Of a stretch of 14,507 bases of DNA, positions 5,611 through 12,742 are shown one piece after another; within the stretch, counting starts at the first letter, position 1, and each line of letters begins with the position of its first letter. Position numbers and translations under genes: made by a program. The stretch lies in NCBI GenBank assembly GCA_002364975.1, contig DEYT01000034.1, forward strand, positions 10,232 through 24,738, read 5' to 3'. This stretch comes from Opitutia bacterium UBA3151. Lineage in GTDB: Bacteria > Verrucomicrobiota > Verrucomicrobiia > Opitutales > Seribacteraceae. The notes beneath the pieces are model-generated. The model ran no database searches and was not told the DNA's origin. It saw nothing but the letters and a program-made list of their open reading frames with translations.

Positions 5611-8600
5611 TTAATTGGCAGGAAGAGTAGTCCACGAGTTTGTCGAATAATCGTAAAATTTTCGGCTACCCGAATCATTTTGAAAGAATATCCAGGCACC
5701 GGATTCAGAACGGAAAAGATAGGGATAGTTTTCAAAATTTGTCCAAAGCCAATCTAGGTTGGAGTCAAAAAGCCAAAAAGAACTCATTGAAGTCCCACTT
5801 CGGTAAAGCCATCCATGGTTTATGTGAAAAATCCAGTTGCTTGAAGTTTCAAAGTAAGTACCAAACCAGTCGGTCGACCTCCAATAATTTCCATGATCCA
5901 CGGCGGTGGACCATGCATATTCATCCAGATCTATTATGCTTACCAAGAGGGAAAAAGGCTGGGAGCTAGAGCTTTGATCCGAGACCAATATCGAAAGTTC
6001 ATAAGAATTATTCTGATCTGAATCAAGTGGGGTTTCGAAATCTGGGGCCTCTTTAAAGCGGATCACTCCTGAGCTGGCGTTCAATTCAAAAAAGCTAGAG
6101 TCGGATCCAGAAAGGGTGAAAGTCAGGCTGTCGCCGTCATTATCCGTAGCGTTAAAATCAAAAAGATAAGTGGAGGATTCAGCAATGTTGATCGTTCCCC
6201 CGGCAGGGGCATTGTTAAGGGTAGGGGGATTATTGACGGATTGAACTTCAAGAGTGAAGGAATCCGAAACGGACTGACCCCCAGAAGTAGCGTTTATGCT
6301 TATTATCGAAGTACCAAATTGATTTGAGAGAAGGGAAAGTACAAGGTCTGAGCCTGAGATTGTTGGGACAGCCAGCGATTCGTCGGAAGAGGTAGCCGTG
6401 AAGGTAAAGGAATCCAAGGAGTCGGGATCGTTGAAGAATTCTGAAAGATCTATACTCAAATTACCCTGATCTTCATTCATGTATTGATCTGGAATTGCGG
6501 AGATCACAGTCGGAGGGTCATCAAGCGAGGCAACCGACACGGATACGGTGGTAGTTGCAGTTGATGTACCATCTGAGACCAAGACTGAAAAGGAATCGGT
6601 TCCATACCAGTTGAGGTTAGGTTGGTAGGAGGCTAGGCCGGAATCCGCCGCAATCGATACGGTTCCATTCGTGGAAGATGAGGAAATAGACCAAATTAGA
6701 TCATCCCCATCAATATCGCTTGCTGAAAAAGTGTACGAGGCAGTTTCGTCTTCATTAGATGATAGCGAGTAAGTACTGCCGGATCCTATTACCGGCGCGG
6801 AATTGACTCGATATTCATAAGCTCCAATATCAGGAGCACTACCATATCTCACCTTTCCTAAAATATCGGTGGTTGAATAATCCAATGCAGCAGCATTGGC
6901 TTGATCAATTGCAGGAGATGTGGCTTGCAGGGTGTAGTCATCGTCTTCATTGCCCGCAATGCCATCGCTCCCGTCGCTATCATTGAAAAGAGGGTCGGAG
7001 TCATTGTTGTCAGATCCAGAAATGGTGCCTAAGGACTTACTGGGATCCAAAATACAATGATTGGCAGAAACCGTGCCTTGGTAATTATAAAGGTCACTAC
7101 CCTGGCTACCCGCGGAGTTTTGCCATAAGATAGAATTTTCAAAGTCAATGGATTGACCACTAAAGAGAATACTAATTCCACCGTGCTCAATGGCAGTATT
7201 TCGAACCAGGGTACAGTTCACAAAACGAGAATGACCTACTAACTTCAATACACCATTCCGATAGCTTGCACTATTATCGGACAATAAGCAGTTAATGAAT
7301 TTAGTTTGGTTTGCATCACTGGCCAAGAGTCCCACTCCACCTTCTGAAGTGGAGGAAGCATTCGCTTCGTTTCCAATAAATCGGCATTGCAAAAAAGAAA
7401 TATTATTGGCCCCCATGGATGTGAATGCACCTCCATCGTCCGCATGATTTTTGAGAAATAATGAATTGGAAATTTGGACATTCGAATTTCCCCAAAAATA
7501 CAGTGCTCCACCATAAGATCCGCTAGGACTGGCATGATTTTCAACGAAAGAGCAGCTATCTATGGACGGGGTAGAAGTCGAATTCATGTAGATGGCACCA
7601 CCGTACCGTGAAACCGTAGAATTTTTGGTGAAATCACAATCGCTAATGGAGGGCGAAGATCCCTCCAAGGAAAGTGCTCCTCCTCCGTTGTAAGTAGTGT
7701 TGGAATTAGAACTGAAGTTAGAATCGGTTAGGGTGCCAGTTGAATTCTTTAAATACAGTCCACCACCACCATAGATAGAGGTATTGTTTTGGTAGTTACC
7801 AGAATTTTCATTATAGTTTCCATTTTCAATCGCAACTGCACCCCCCGAAGTTCCGGCAGAATTCTCCTGGTAGCTATTGCCAGAAGCCGAAAAATTTCCA
7901 TCTTTTGTAAAAACCGCACCCCCCGAGTAGGACGATTGATTTGAAGTAAAAGTATTGTTTTTCAGAGTCAATGGTGTTGATTCAAAAAATAAAGCACCTC
8001 CATTGGAATTTGCGGAATTACCACTGAATAAGCTAGAAGATATGGTTGCATTACAATCAATAAATTGACCGCCAGCCCCATAATATATGGATTGATTGGT
8101 GCTGAACTGGGCATAGGTAATGGTTATGTTAGAATCGGCTGCATCGATCGACCCACCGCTAGAAGCGGAATAATTAGAAGTGTAAGTTCCATTGTTGTCG
8201 ATTAATGTACAGAACTTTAACGCCAAGGCTCCCCCGCCGTTATTGGTAGCGTTTTGATTACCAGAAAAGGTGCAGGAGGTGGCATTTATTTCAGAGTATT
8301 CCGCGAAAATTGCACCCCCCTCCAAATCAGCTTGGTTACTATTGAATTGGCAAGAATTCAGAACAAGAATTGCATTTTTAGAATAGATAGCACCTGCATA
8401 TCCCAATCCGTTTCCCAGACCCGACCCTCGATTATTCGAAAAAGTACAATTGGAAAAAGTCGCATTGGTATCCAGAAGATAAGCAGCCCCTCCCTCTTGC
8501 CTAGCCCGGTTTACTTGAAAAATACATTCACTTACTGAGAAGTTTACCCCATTGGCATAGAGTCCGCCCCCTTTTCCCCGTGAATCTGAATAGTTTTCAC

Positions 8601-10743
8601 TCGCATTTCCATCCTGGATAATGAACCCTTCAAGGTGGGATCCATTTGATGGAACGACCACATGAAAAGAATTATCTGAGCCATCATTGATATTTCCGAT
8701 ATCCCCAGAGAGAATGGTTTGGTTCGTGGTTGAGTTTCGTTCTGTCCTTGAACTTTCCGAACCAGAAAAGCCTCCATATATCGAAACATTTGGTGGAAGT
8801 AGGAAAAAATCACTTTGGAAAACTCCTGGTTTGTAGGTTCCGCTCGCAACCCAAACCTCGGTAAAGGGATGCATTGACTGGAGTGCAGTGGAAAGTTCAG
8901 GATAAGCATTCGCCCAGCTAGAACCATCCGCAATACCAGTTGCAGAAGTATTGACATAGAGGATTTGGCTTCGGTTTGCTATGAAGGTTTGCTCGATCGT
9001 CTCAACAATCTCTGAGCTAACGGATAGAATATCAGGTGAAAATTGATGACCCGCTTTACTTGGAGTAAGAGTCCCTGACCAGTTGGAGGAAATGGTGGTA
9101 AAAAAAGTACCATTTTCATCGGTAAAGATAGGGGTGCCTTCTGATGAAAAAGATAGGCTTACATCTGGAACACCTACACCTTGAGAATCCTTAATTATCC
9201 CGGTAATCAATCGATGACTTGTGGTATCGGTGCCGGTATCAATTTCATTTAGTACTACACTTGTTGTGGGGATTCCTGATGAAGAGAGATATAAGGTGCT
9301 TAATCCATTATTCGCATCCGCATCCTTCTTGGAAATTATTTGTAATGGTTGTGGCAGATTCCAGCTTTCTGGAGAAAAGCTCATAGTACTTGAACCTAGC
9401 ACTGAGAAATCCTGGTCTCCAGCAGAGTCCAAAGAAATAGAAATTGAAACATTAGATTCTGGCTTGGATGCTAGGCGAACCGTGAAGGAACTAGCATTAC
9501 CCTCAGAAATATTTAGAGAAAAAATAGAGGGCACAATACCTTGTACAATCGAGGATCGAAAGTTTGAGACATAAGGAGTGGTAGTGTTGAGGACTTGGGC
9601 ATTATCTTCTGAATCCAAGTTACCAGTTGAGATTCCTTGATATTCAATGGATGGGTTTGAGAAATAGGGAATTCTGTTTGAATAGGTCGAAGTACCATCG
9701 GTATCGTAGGCCATGATTGTCCGGTAGCCTTGGCCATCCGTAATCCATCTTTTTCCGTAGTTAAATTGCTTGAAAAGAGAATTATTTGAAGGATCTGTAT
9801 CTGGAACGCCCCGATTCATCGCATCCTCTCGATTATGGGTGCAACCCATATTGTGGCCAATCTCATGGAGTAAGCTGTAGCTTGGTGCCCCAATCTGATC
9901 CATCACCACGACATTGAACCCACTTTCACCGAAGTCTAAGGATGGATAGGACATAGTGTTAGCGATGCCACCAAGGCTTCCATCACCCTGGGAAATGAGA
10001 ACGCTAACTAAGTCGGCTCCATATTGGTCGCGGAGGGTATGGAGTTGATCCAGATATCCGTCGGTTGGGTTGGTGGACCGATTCAAGTCCAAGGTTGGAT
10101 CCTGCGTTTCGGCGTAATCGATTTCAACCAGATGTACCAACCGGATCGCCGCATTTACATTGCTATTTAAAAAACAAAGATTTGATTCGGAAATTGCATT
10201 TTGAAGGTAAGCTTCAACTTGGTTTTCCGTGCTTAAATTTTCGGACAGTTTTGCATCTGCGGTATAAGCGACCAATAAGTCAATTAGGTTGCCATCTCCA
10301 TCTCTCCAATTCTTCGCCCTTCTGCCTGGCCGAGGATCTAGAATTTTTAGTTTTTGATCTAGCAGGCAACCTCCGCAGGCAAGGTGATTACTTTTTTTGG
10401 CATTCAACCAAATAATTTTTCCTTCTTCAGTAATAAATCTTTGGTTAGCTCCAAAACTCGGTCTCAATACTCCGACAATTTCATGGCTAACTCGGGTGAA
10501 AGAAAGAGTGGAATTTTCACTGCCTGAAATTTTTCCAGTCCACGAAAAGCTACTACCACCTAGATCGCGACTGTATAGTTTCTCAATTTTGAGAAGATTT
10601 TCATTATTCTCTTCCAAAAAAAGGGTCGGACTCTGAAAGGTAGCTTCGAAAACAGATTCCATATTCGCTCGTGCAAAAGTGCAAACTGCAAGTAAAGTCA
10701 ATGTGGTAAAAGAAGAAAAAGTTGAAACTTTCAATGTGAGCAA
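5611..10743 (-). CDS. Giant secreted metzincin protease with Pmp-like beta-helix
   Basis: A 1710-residue multidomain surface or secreted protein. Residues 1 to about 26 are a signal peptide ending FARA. A propeptide-like region with a CGGC motif precedes the metzincin zinc protease (reprolysin-like): H293-E-I-G-H297-N-M-G-C-T-H303 binds zinc with E294 as catalytic base, and IMAY (M344) is the Met-turn. Residues about 404-500 are a beta-sandwich repeat (FSPESWNLPQPLQI). About 515-590 are a carboxypeptidase-regulatory-like domain. About 592-1235 are a right-handed beta-helix, closing with an SPAIDQANA...PDIGAYEY tail to about 1313. Three Ig/cadherin-like modules (about 1313-1605, with NEDE and DNDGDSLTF patterns) and a Trp-rich C-terminal module (1608-1709) follow. 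The start is TTG 10743: the upstream frame closes at a TAG two codons earlier, and AAGAG lies 7 bases before it. TTG 10734 is an alternative. Role as adhesin-protease is inferred; no substrate can be named. Confidence 0.9.
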   Translation of the reverse strand: MLTLKVSTFSSFTTLTLLAVCTFARANMESVFEATFQSPTLFLEENNENLLKIEKLYSRDLGGSSFSWTGKISGSENSTLSFTRVSHEIVGVLRPSFGANQRFITEEGKIIWLNAKKSNHLACGGCLLDQKLKILDPRPGRRAKNWRDGDGNLIDLLVAYTADAKLSENLSTENQVEAYLQNAISESNLCFLNSNVNAAIRLVHLVEIDYAETQDPTLDLNRSTNPTDGYLDQLHTLRDQYGADLVSVLISQGDGSLGGIANTMSYPSLDFGESGFNVVVMDQIGAPSYSLLHEIGHNMGCTHNREDAMNRGVPDTDPSNNSLFKQFNYGKRWITDGQGYRTIMAYDTDGTSTYSNRIPYFSNPSIEYQGISTGNLDSEDNAQVLNTTTPYVSNFRSSIVQGIVPSIFSLNISEGNASSFTVRLASKPESNVSISISLDSAGDQDFSVLGSSTMSFSPESWNLPQPLQIISKKDADANNGLSTLYLSSSGIPTTSVVLNEIDTGTDTTSHRLITGIIKDSQGVGVPDVSLSFSSEGTPIFTDENGTFFTTISSNWSGTLTPSKAGHQFSPDILSVSSEIVETIEQTFIANRSQILYVNTSATGIADGSSWANAYPELSTALQSMHPFTEVWVASGTYKPGVFQSDFFLLPPNVSIYGGFSGSESSRTERNSTTNQTILSGDIGNINDGSDNSFHVVVPSNGSHLEGFIIQDGNASENYSDSRGKGGGLYANGVNFSVSECIFQVNRARQEGGAAYLLDTNATFSNCTFSNNRGSGLGNGLGYAGAIYSKNAILVLNSCQFNSNQADLEGGAIFAEYSEINATSCTFSGNQNATNNGGGALALKFCTLIDNNGTYTSNYSASSGGSIDAADSNITITYAQFSTNQSIYYGAGGQFIDCNATISSSLFSGNSANSNGGALFFESTPLTLKNNTFTSNQSSYSGGAVFTKDGNFSASGNSYQENSAGTSGGAVAIENGNYNENSGNYQNNTSIYGGGGLYLKNSTGTLTDSNFSSNSNTTYNGGGALSLEGSSPSISDCDFTKNSTVSRYGGAIYMNSTSTPSIDSCSFVENHASPSGSYGGALYFWGNSNVQISNSLFLKNHADDGGAFTSMGANNISFLQCRFIGNEANASSTSEGGVGLLASDANQTKFINCLLSDNSASYRNGVLKLVGHSRFVNCTLVRNTAIEHGGISILFSGQSIDFENSILWQNSAGSQGSDLYNYQGTVSANHCILDPSKSLGTISGSDNNDSDPLFNDSDGSDGIAGNEDDDYTLQATSPAIDQANAAALDYSTTDILGKVRYGSAPDIGAYEYRVNSAPVIGSGSTYSLSSNEDETASYTFSASDIDGDDLIWSISSSSTNGTVSIAADSGLASYQPNLNWYGTDSFSVLVSDGTSTATTTVSVSVASLDDPPTVISAIPDQYMNEDQGNLSIDLSEFFNDPDSLDSFTFTATSSDESLAVPTISGSDLVLSLLSNQFGTSIISINATSGGQSVSDSFTLEVQSVNNPPTLNNAPAGGTINIAESSTYLFDFNATDNDGDSLTFTLSGSDSSFFELNASSGVIRFKEAPDFETPLDSDQNNSYELSILVSDQSSSSQPFSLLVSIIDLDEYAWSTAVDHGNYWRSTDWFGTYFETSSNWIFHINHGWLYRSGTSMSSFWLFDSNLDWLWTNFENYPYLFRSESGAWIFFQNDSGSRKFYDYSTNSWTTLPAN
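5614..5919 (-). other. Aromatic C-terminal module of the giant protein
   Basis: The last 102 residues (about 1608-1709) hold ten Trp plus many Tyr and Phe, in short motifs of aromatic-(I/L)-aromatic type: WIFH, WLYR, FWLF, WLWT, YPYLF and WIFF, spaced about 7-14 residues apart, ending KFYDYSTNSW. I recall similar tails at the C-terminus of unrelated large secreted proteins in Opitutae, which suggests a shared surface-anchoring, secretion or glycan-binding module rather than part of the protease. The sequence shows the motif series; the role is inference. Confidence 0.55.
7045..8580 (-). repeat. About 18-19 Pmp-like beta-helix rungs (protein-level repeat)
   Basis: Residues about 722-1233 are a tandem series of roughly 25-30-residue rungs. 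Most start with GGA plus a hydrophobic residue (GGAIY, GGAIF, GGALF, GGAVF, GGALY) and have an F-x-x-N motif about 17-20 residues later (FSNN, FNSN, FSGN, FTSN, FTKN, FVEN, FLKN, FIGN). GGA(I/L/V) plus FxxN is the hallmark of chlamydial polymorphic outer membrane proteins. The rungs have diverged at DNA level, so this is not a fresh satellite. Asn, Ser and Thr are very abundant, as in Asn-ladder beta-helices. Confidence 0.8.
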
Positions 10744-10789
10744 AAGCTAACTCTTAAATGGTTTTTCAGGCAATTCGTAAATTAGCTTT
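10743..10789 (-). promoter_or_regulatory. 8-bp inverted repeat overlapping the giant gene's TTG start
   Basis: AAAGCTAA (10743-10750) and TTAGCTTT (10782-10789) are perfect inverted repeats separated by 31 bases. In the minus-strand message the proximal arm runs into the first base of the TTG start and adjoins the AAGAG ribosome site. A stem would therefore partly occlude initiation; as DNA it could be a pair of operator half-sites. The repeat is seen directly, its use is inferred. Confidence 0.35.
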
Positions 10790-10913
10790 CTTTTAAATCT
10801 ATTTTTCTTGTACCTAAAGTTTCTTGCATCAGTGATAAATTGATATATCAGACTAAATTTAAATATAAAATTATATCCTTCTGCCCATACCTTAGGAAAT
10901 CCCCCTTTTTTTC
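10744..10913. other. AT-rich divergent intergenic region
   Basis: The only substantial non-coding stretch, 170 bases between divergent genes. It holds a plus-strand promoter for the SDR-transporter operon, the palindrome TGATATATCA (10841-10850), and a consensus -10 hexamer TATAAT on the minus strand (10875-10870) for the giant gene. That minus-strand hexamer has only a poor -35 candidate (TTCCTA, 10898-10893). The opposing -10 boxes are directly adjacent, so the two promoters may compete. I see no small gene or RNA here. Confidence 0.45.
10840..10869 (+). promoter_or_regulatory. Sigma-70-type promoter with overlapping palindrome
   Basis: TTGATA (10840-10845) and TATAAA (10864-10869) each match the consensus at five of six positions with 18-base spacing. 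This places the transcription start near 10876 and a leader of about 38 bases before the SDR ATG. The perfect palindrome TGATATATCA (10841-10850) covers most of the -35 box and is a candidate operator for a repressor sensing the transported sugar. Based on pattern only; the region is AT-rich, so chance matches are possible. Confidence 0.45.
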
Positions 10914-11672
10914 ATGAATAAATTTTCATTAACCGGTAAAGTTGCCCTGATTACAGGAAGTACTCAGGGTTTAGGACTTGGGGTTGCAAAAGCGCTGGGT
11001 TCTGCTGGAGCAAAGATCGCAATAAATTATTTAAATAATAGAGAAAAAGCAGAGGGTGCACTCCAACTTCTTAAGGAGGAGAGAATTCATGTTATGCTGG
11101 TTCGGGCCGATGCCTCTGATCCTGAACAAGTTAAGTCAATGGTGGAATCGGTTGAGGAAAAGTTTGGTGCCCTGGACATTGTGGTTCCGAATGCCACTCC
11201 GGATCAACCTCAGAGAGCAATTGAGGATTATGACCAAGAGTTTTATCGAAAGATGTATGAGTTTTTTGTGATGAGCCCTTTTTATCTTGTACAGGCGGCT
11301 CTGCCCGGAATGAAAAAAAGAGCAAGGGGTAGAATCATCAACATCACCAGTGAGGTTTATCATAAATCTATTCCAAAGTTTAGTGGGTATGTCGCAGCAA
11401 AAGGAGGGCAAATCGGTTGGAGTCGAAGTATGGCTACGGAATTGGCTCCATTTGGCATTACCGTGAACACGGTTGCTCCTGGATGGGTACCAACGGATCG
11501 TCACGAAAATGATACCGAGGATTCTAAAAATGAGTACCTTTCGACCATTCCTCTAGGACGTTGGGGTACACCAGATGATGTTGGGAATGCAGTGGCTTAT
11601 TTTGCATCCGATGAAGCCTCTTTTATTACTGGACAAACTTTATGCGTTAACGGTGGACGTACTCCTTGGTAA
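10914..11672 (+). CDS. Classical short-chain dehydrogenase/reductase (SDR)
   Basis: Cytoplasmic NAD(P)-dependent oxidoreductase of 252 residues, the standard length for classical SDRs. The Rossmann motif is T14-G-S-T-Q-G-L-G21. The catalytic triad is S146, Y159 and K163 (Y-V-A-A-K). The structural NNAG motif is altered to PNAT in VVPNATPD, and VNTVAPGWVPTD and the C-terminal FITGQTLCVNGG are typical. NAINYLNNR after the second strand lacks an acidic residue at its tip, which may point to NADP, but this is uncertain. ATG 10914 has no close ribosome site (AGGA is 16 bases away, followed by a C5T-rich stretch). It heads an operon with a CUT2 sugar importer, so oxidation of the imported sugar or polyol is the natural inference. 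Annotation as 3-oxoacyl-ACP reductase or glucose dehydrogenase is often given to such proteins but is not supported here. Confidence 0.9.
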   Translation: MNKFSLTGKVALITGSTQGLGLGVAKALGSAGAKIAINYLNNREKAEGALQLLKEERIHVMLVRADASDPEQVKSMVESVEEKFGALDIVVPNATPDQPQRAIEDYDQEFYRKMYEFFVMSPFYLVQAALPGMKKRARGRIINITSEVYHKSIPKFSGYVAAKGGQIGWSRSMATELAPFGITVNTVAPGWVPTDRHENDTEDSKNEYLSTIPLGRWGTPDDVGNAVAYFASDEASFITGQTLCVNGGRTPW

Positions 11673-11701
11673 AATTATTTAATCATTAATTAATAATCAT
11701 T
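11673..11701 (+). other. A/T-only spacer with direct repeat, no ribosome site
   Basis: The 29 bases between the SDR and binding-protein genes are almost pure A/T. AATCATTA occurs twice (11681-11688 and 11695-11702, the second running into the ATG). There is no Shine-Dalgarno sequence, so initiation may rely on the unstructured leader, as in many Verrucomicrobiota and Bacteroidota genes. Confidence 0.4.
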
Positions 11702-12742
11702 ATGAAAATACATTGTAAAATACTCTCTTTACTAGTGATACCCATTCTGGGTTCCTTTTTAGGCTGTGGCGAAAAGTCCGGTGAAGAAGGGAGCAAGCCA
11801 GAAGCTTCCTTTGCTTACGTGACCAACGGAGTCGACCCATTTTGGGATTTGTGTGCTGCTGGAGTACGGATTGCTGAAAAAGAATTCGGAGTCAGTTGTG
11901 AAGTACTGATGCCGCCCAAAGGAGTGGTTGATCAAAAGAGAATGATGGAAACCCTACTTGCCAAAGGGGTATCGGGAATTGCAGTCAGTCCAGTGGACGC
12001 GGAGAATCAAACTCCCTTTTTAAATGAAGTGTCTGAAAATACTATTCTAATCACTAATGATTCGGACGCTCCAGAAAGTAAGCGTTTGGTCTTTATCGGA
12101 ACCAATAATTATAAAGCAGGTCGTGCCTTGGGAGGGTTGGTAAAAAAGGCACTTCCTGAGGGTGGTCAGGTAATGCTTTTTGTGGGTCGACTTGAGCAAT
12201 TGAACGCCCGTCAGAGAAGGCAAGGTGTGATCGATGAATTACTGGGCCGTCCCGCTCAAAGTTTGGAGCAGGTGAATTACGATCCGGTGGATGCGACCAA
12301 TTTGACTTCAGGAGATTCAAAGTATTCGATTTTGGATACCCGAACAGATAACTTTGATAAGGCTCGGGCCAAAAGCAACGCCGAGGACGCGATCGCAAAG
12401 TACCAGGATTTAAAATGTATGGTGGGTCTATTTGCATATAACTCACCCTCATGCATTGATGCGATCAAGGAGGCGGATAAATTGGGAACTATCAAGATTT
12501 GTGGTTTTGATGAACAGGATGCTCTTCTTCAGGCGATTACCGATGGGCATGCCTATGGTACCATAAGCCAGCAACCTTGGGAATATGGGTATGAATCCAT
12601 TAAAATGCTCAAGAATATATGGGATGGTAATCAACCTGCGACCACTTACCAAGAGGTTTCCTTTCTCGAGGTAACTAAAGGAAATATCGATGAGTTTTGG
12701 GCCAAAAAGAAAGAAATGGCAGAACTTGGAAAATCCAATTAG
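11702..12742 (+). CDS. Lipoprotein sugar-binding protein of a CUT2 ABC importer
   Basis: Periplasmic-binding protein of the RbsB/XylF type (Peripla_BP_4), which captures a monosaccharide outside the inner membrane and delivers it to the permease. The 346 residues start with a lipoprotein signal: MKIHCK, a hydrophobic core, then FLGC with lipidated C22 and a charged linker (GEKSGEEGSK). The family pattern follows: FAYVTNGVDPFWDLCAAGV, GVSGIAVSPVDAEN, ITNDSDAP, FIGTNNYKAGRALG, and ICGFDEQDALLQAITDGHAYGTISQQPWEYGY near the C-terminus. It is longer than E. coli RbsB, partly through a central insertion. The lipid anchor is unlike the soluble E. coli proteins but normal for many other phyla. Its stop is immediately followed by the ATPase start. 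The substrate cannot be read from the sequence. Confidence 0.93.
   Translation: MKIHCKILSLLVIPILGSFLGCGEKSGEEGSKPEASFAYVTNGVDPFWDLCAAGVRIAEKEFGVSCEVLMPPKGVVDQKRMMETLLAKGVSGIAVSPVDAENQTPFLNEVSENTILITNDSDAPESKRLVFIGTNNYKAGRALGGLVKKALPEGGQVMLFVGRLEQLNARQRRQGVIDELLGRPAQSLEQVNYDPVDATNLTSGDSKYSILDTRTDNFDKARAKSNAEDAIAKYQDLKCMVGLFAYNSPSCIDAIKEADKLGTIKICGFDEQDALLQAITDGHAYGTISQQPWEYGYESIKMLKNIWDGNQPATTYQEVSFLEVTKGNIDEFWAKKKEMAELGKSN

Noticed and set aside
8254..8538. Plus-strand open frame opposite the beta-helix region (and others such as 9221-9574 and 10065-10636)
   Set aside because: These lie wholly antisense to a continuous 1710-residue frame with clear domains; the translations are low-complexity or without recognisable motifs and have no start signals.
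7045..8580. Possible DNA minisatellite or CRISPR-like array
   Set aside because: The periodicity is in the protein (rungs of about 25-30 residues); the DNA copies are strongly diverged and there are no identical repeats with unique spacers.
10759..10797. 12-codon ATG ORF on the plus strand in the divergent region
   Set aside because: It is upstream of the likely plus-strand promoter, has no ribosome site, and is too short to support from one sequence.
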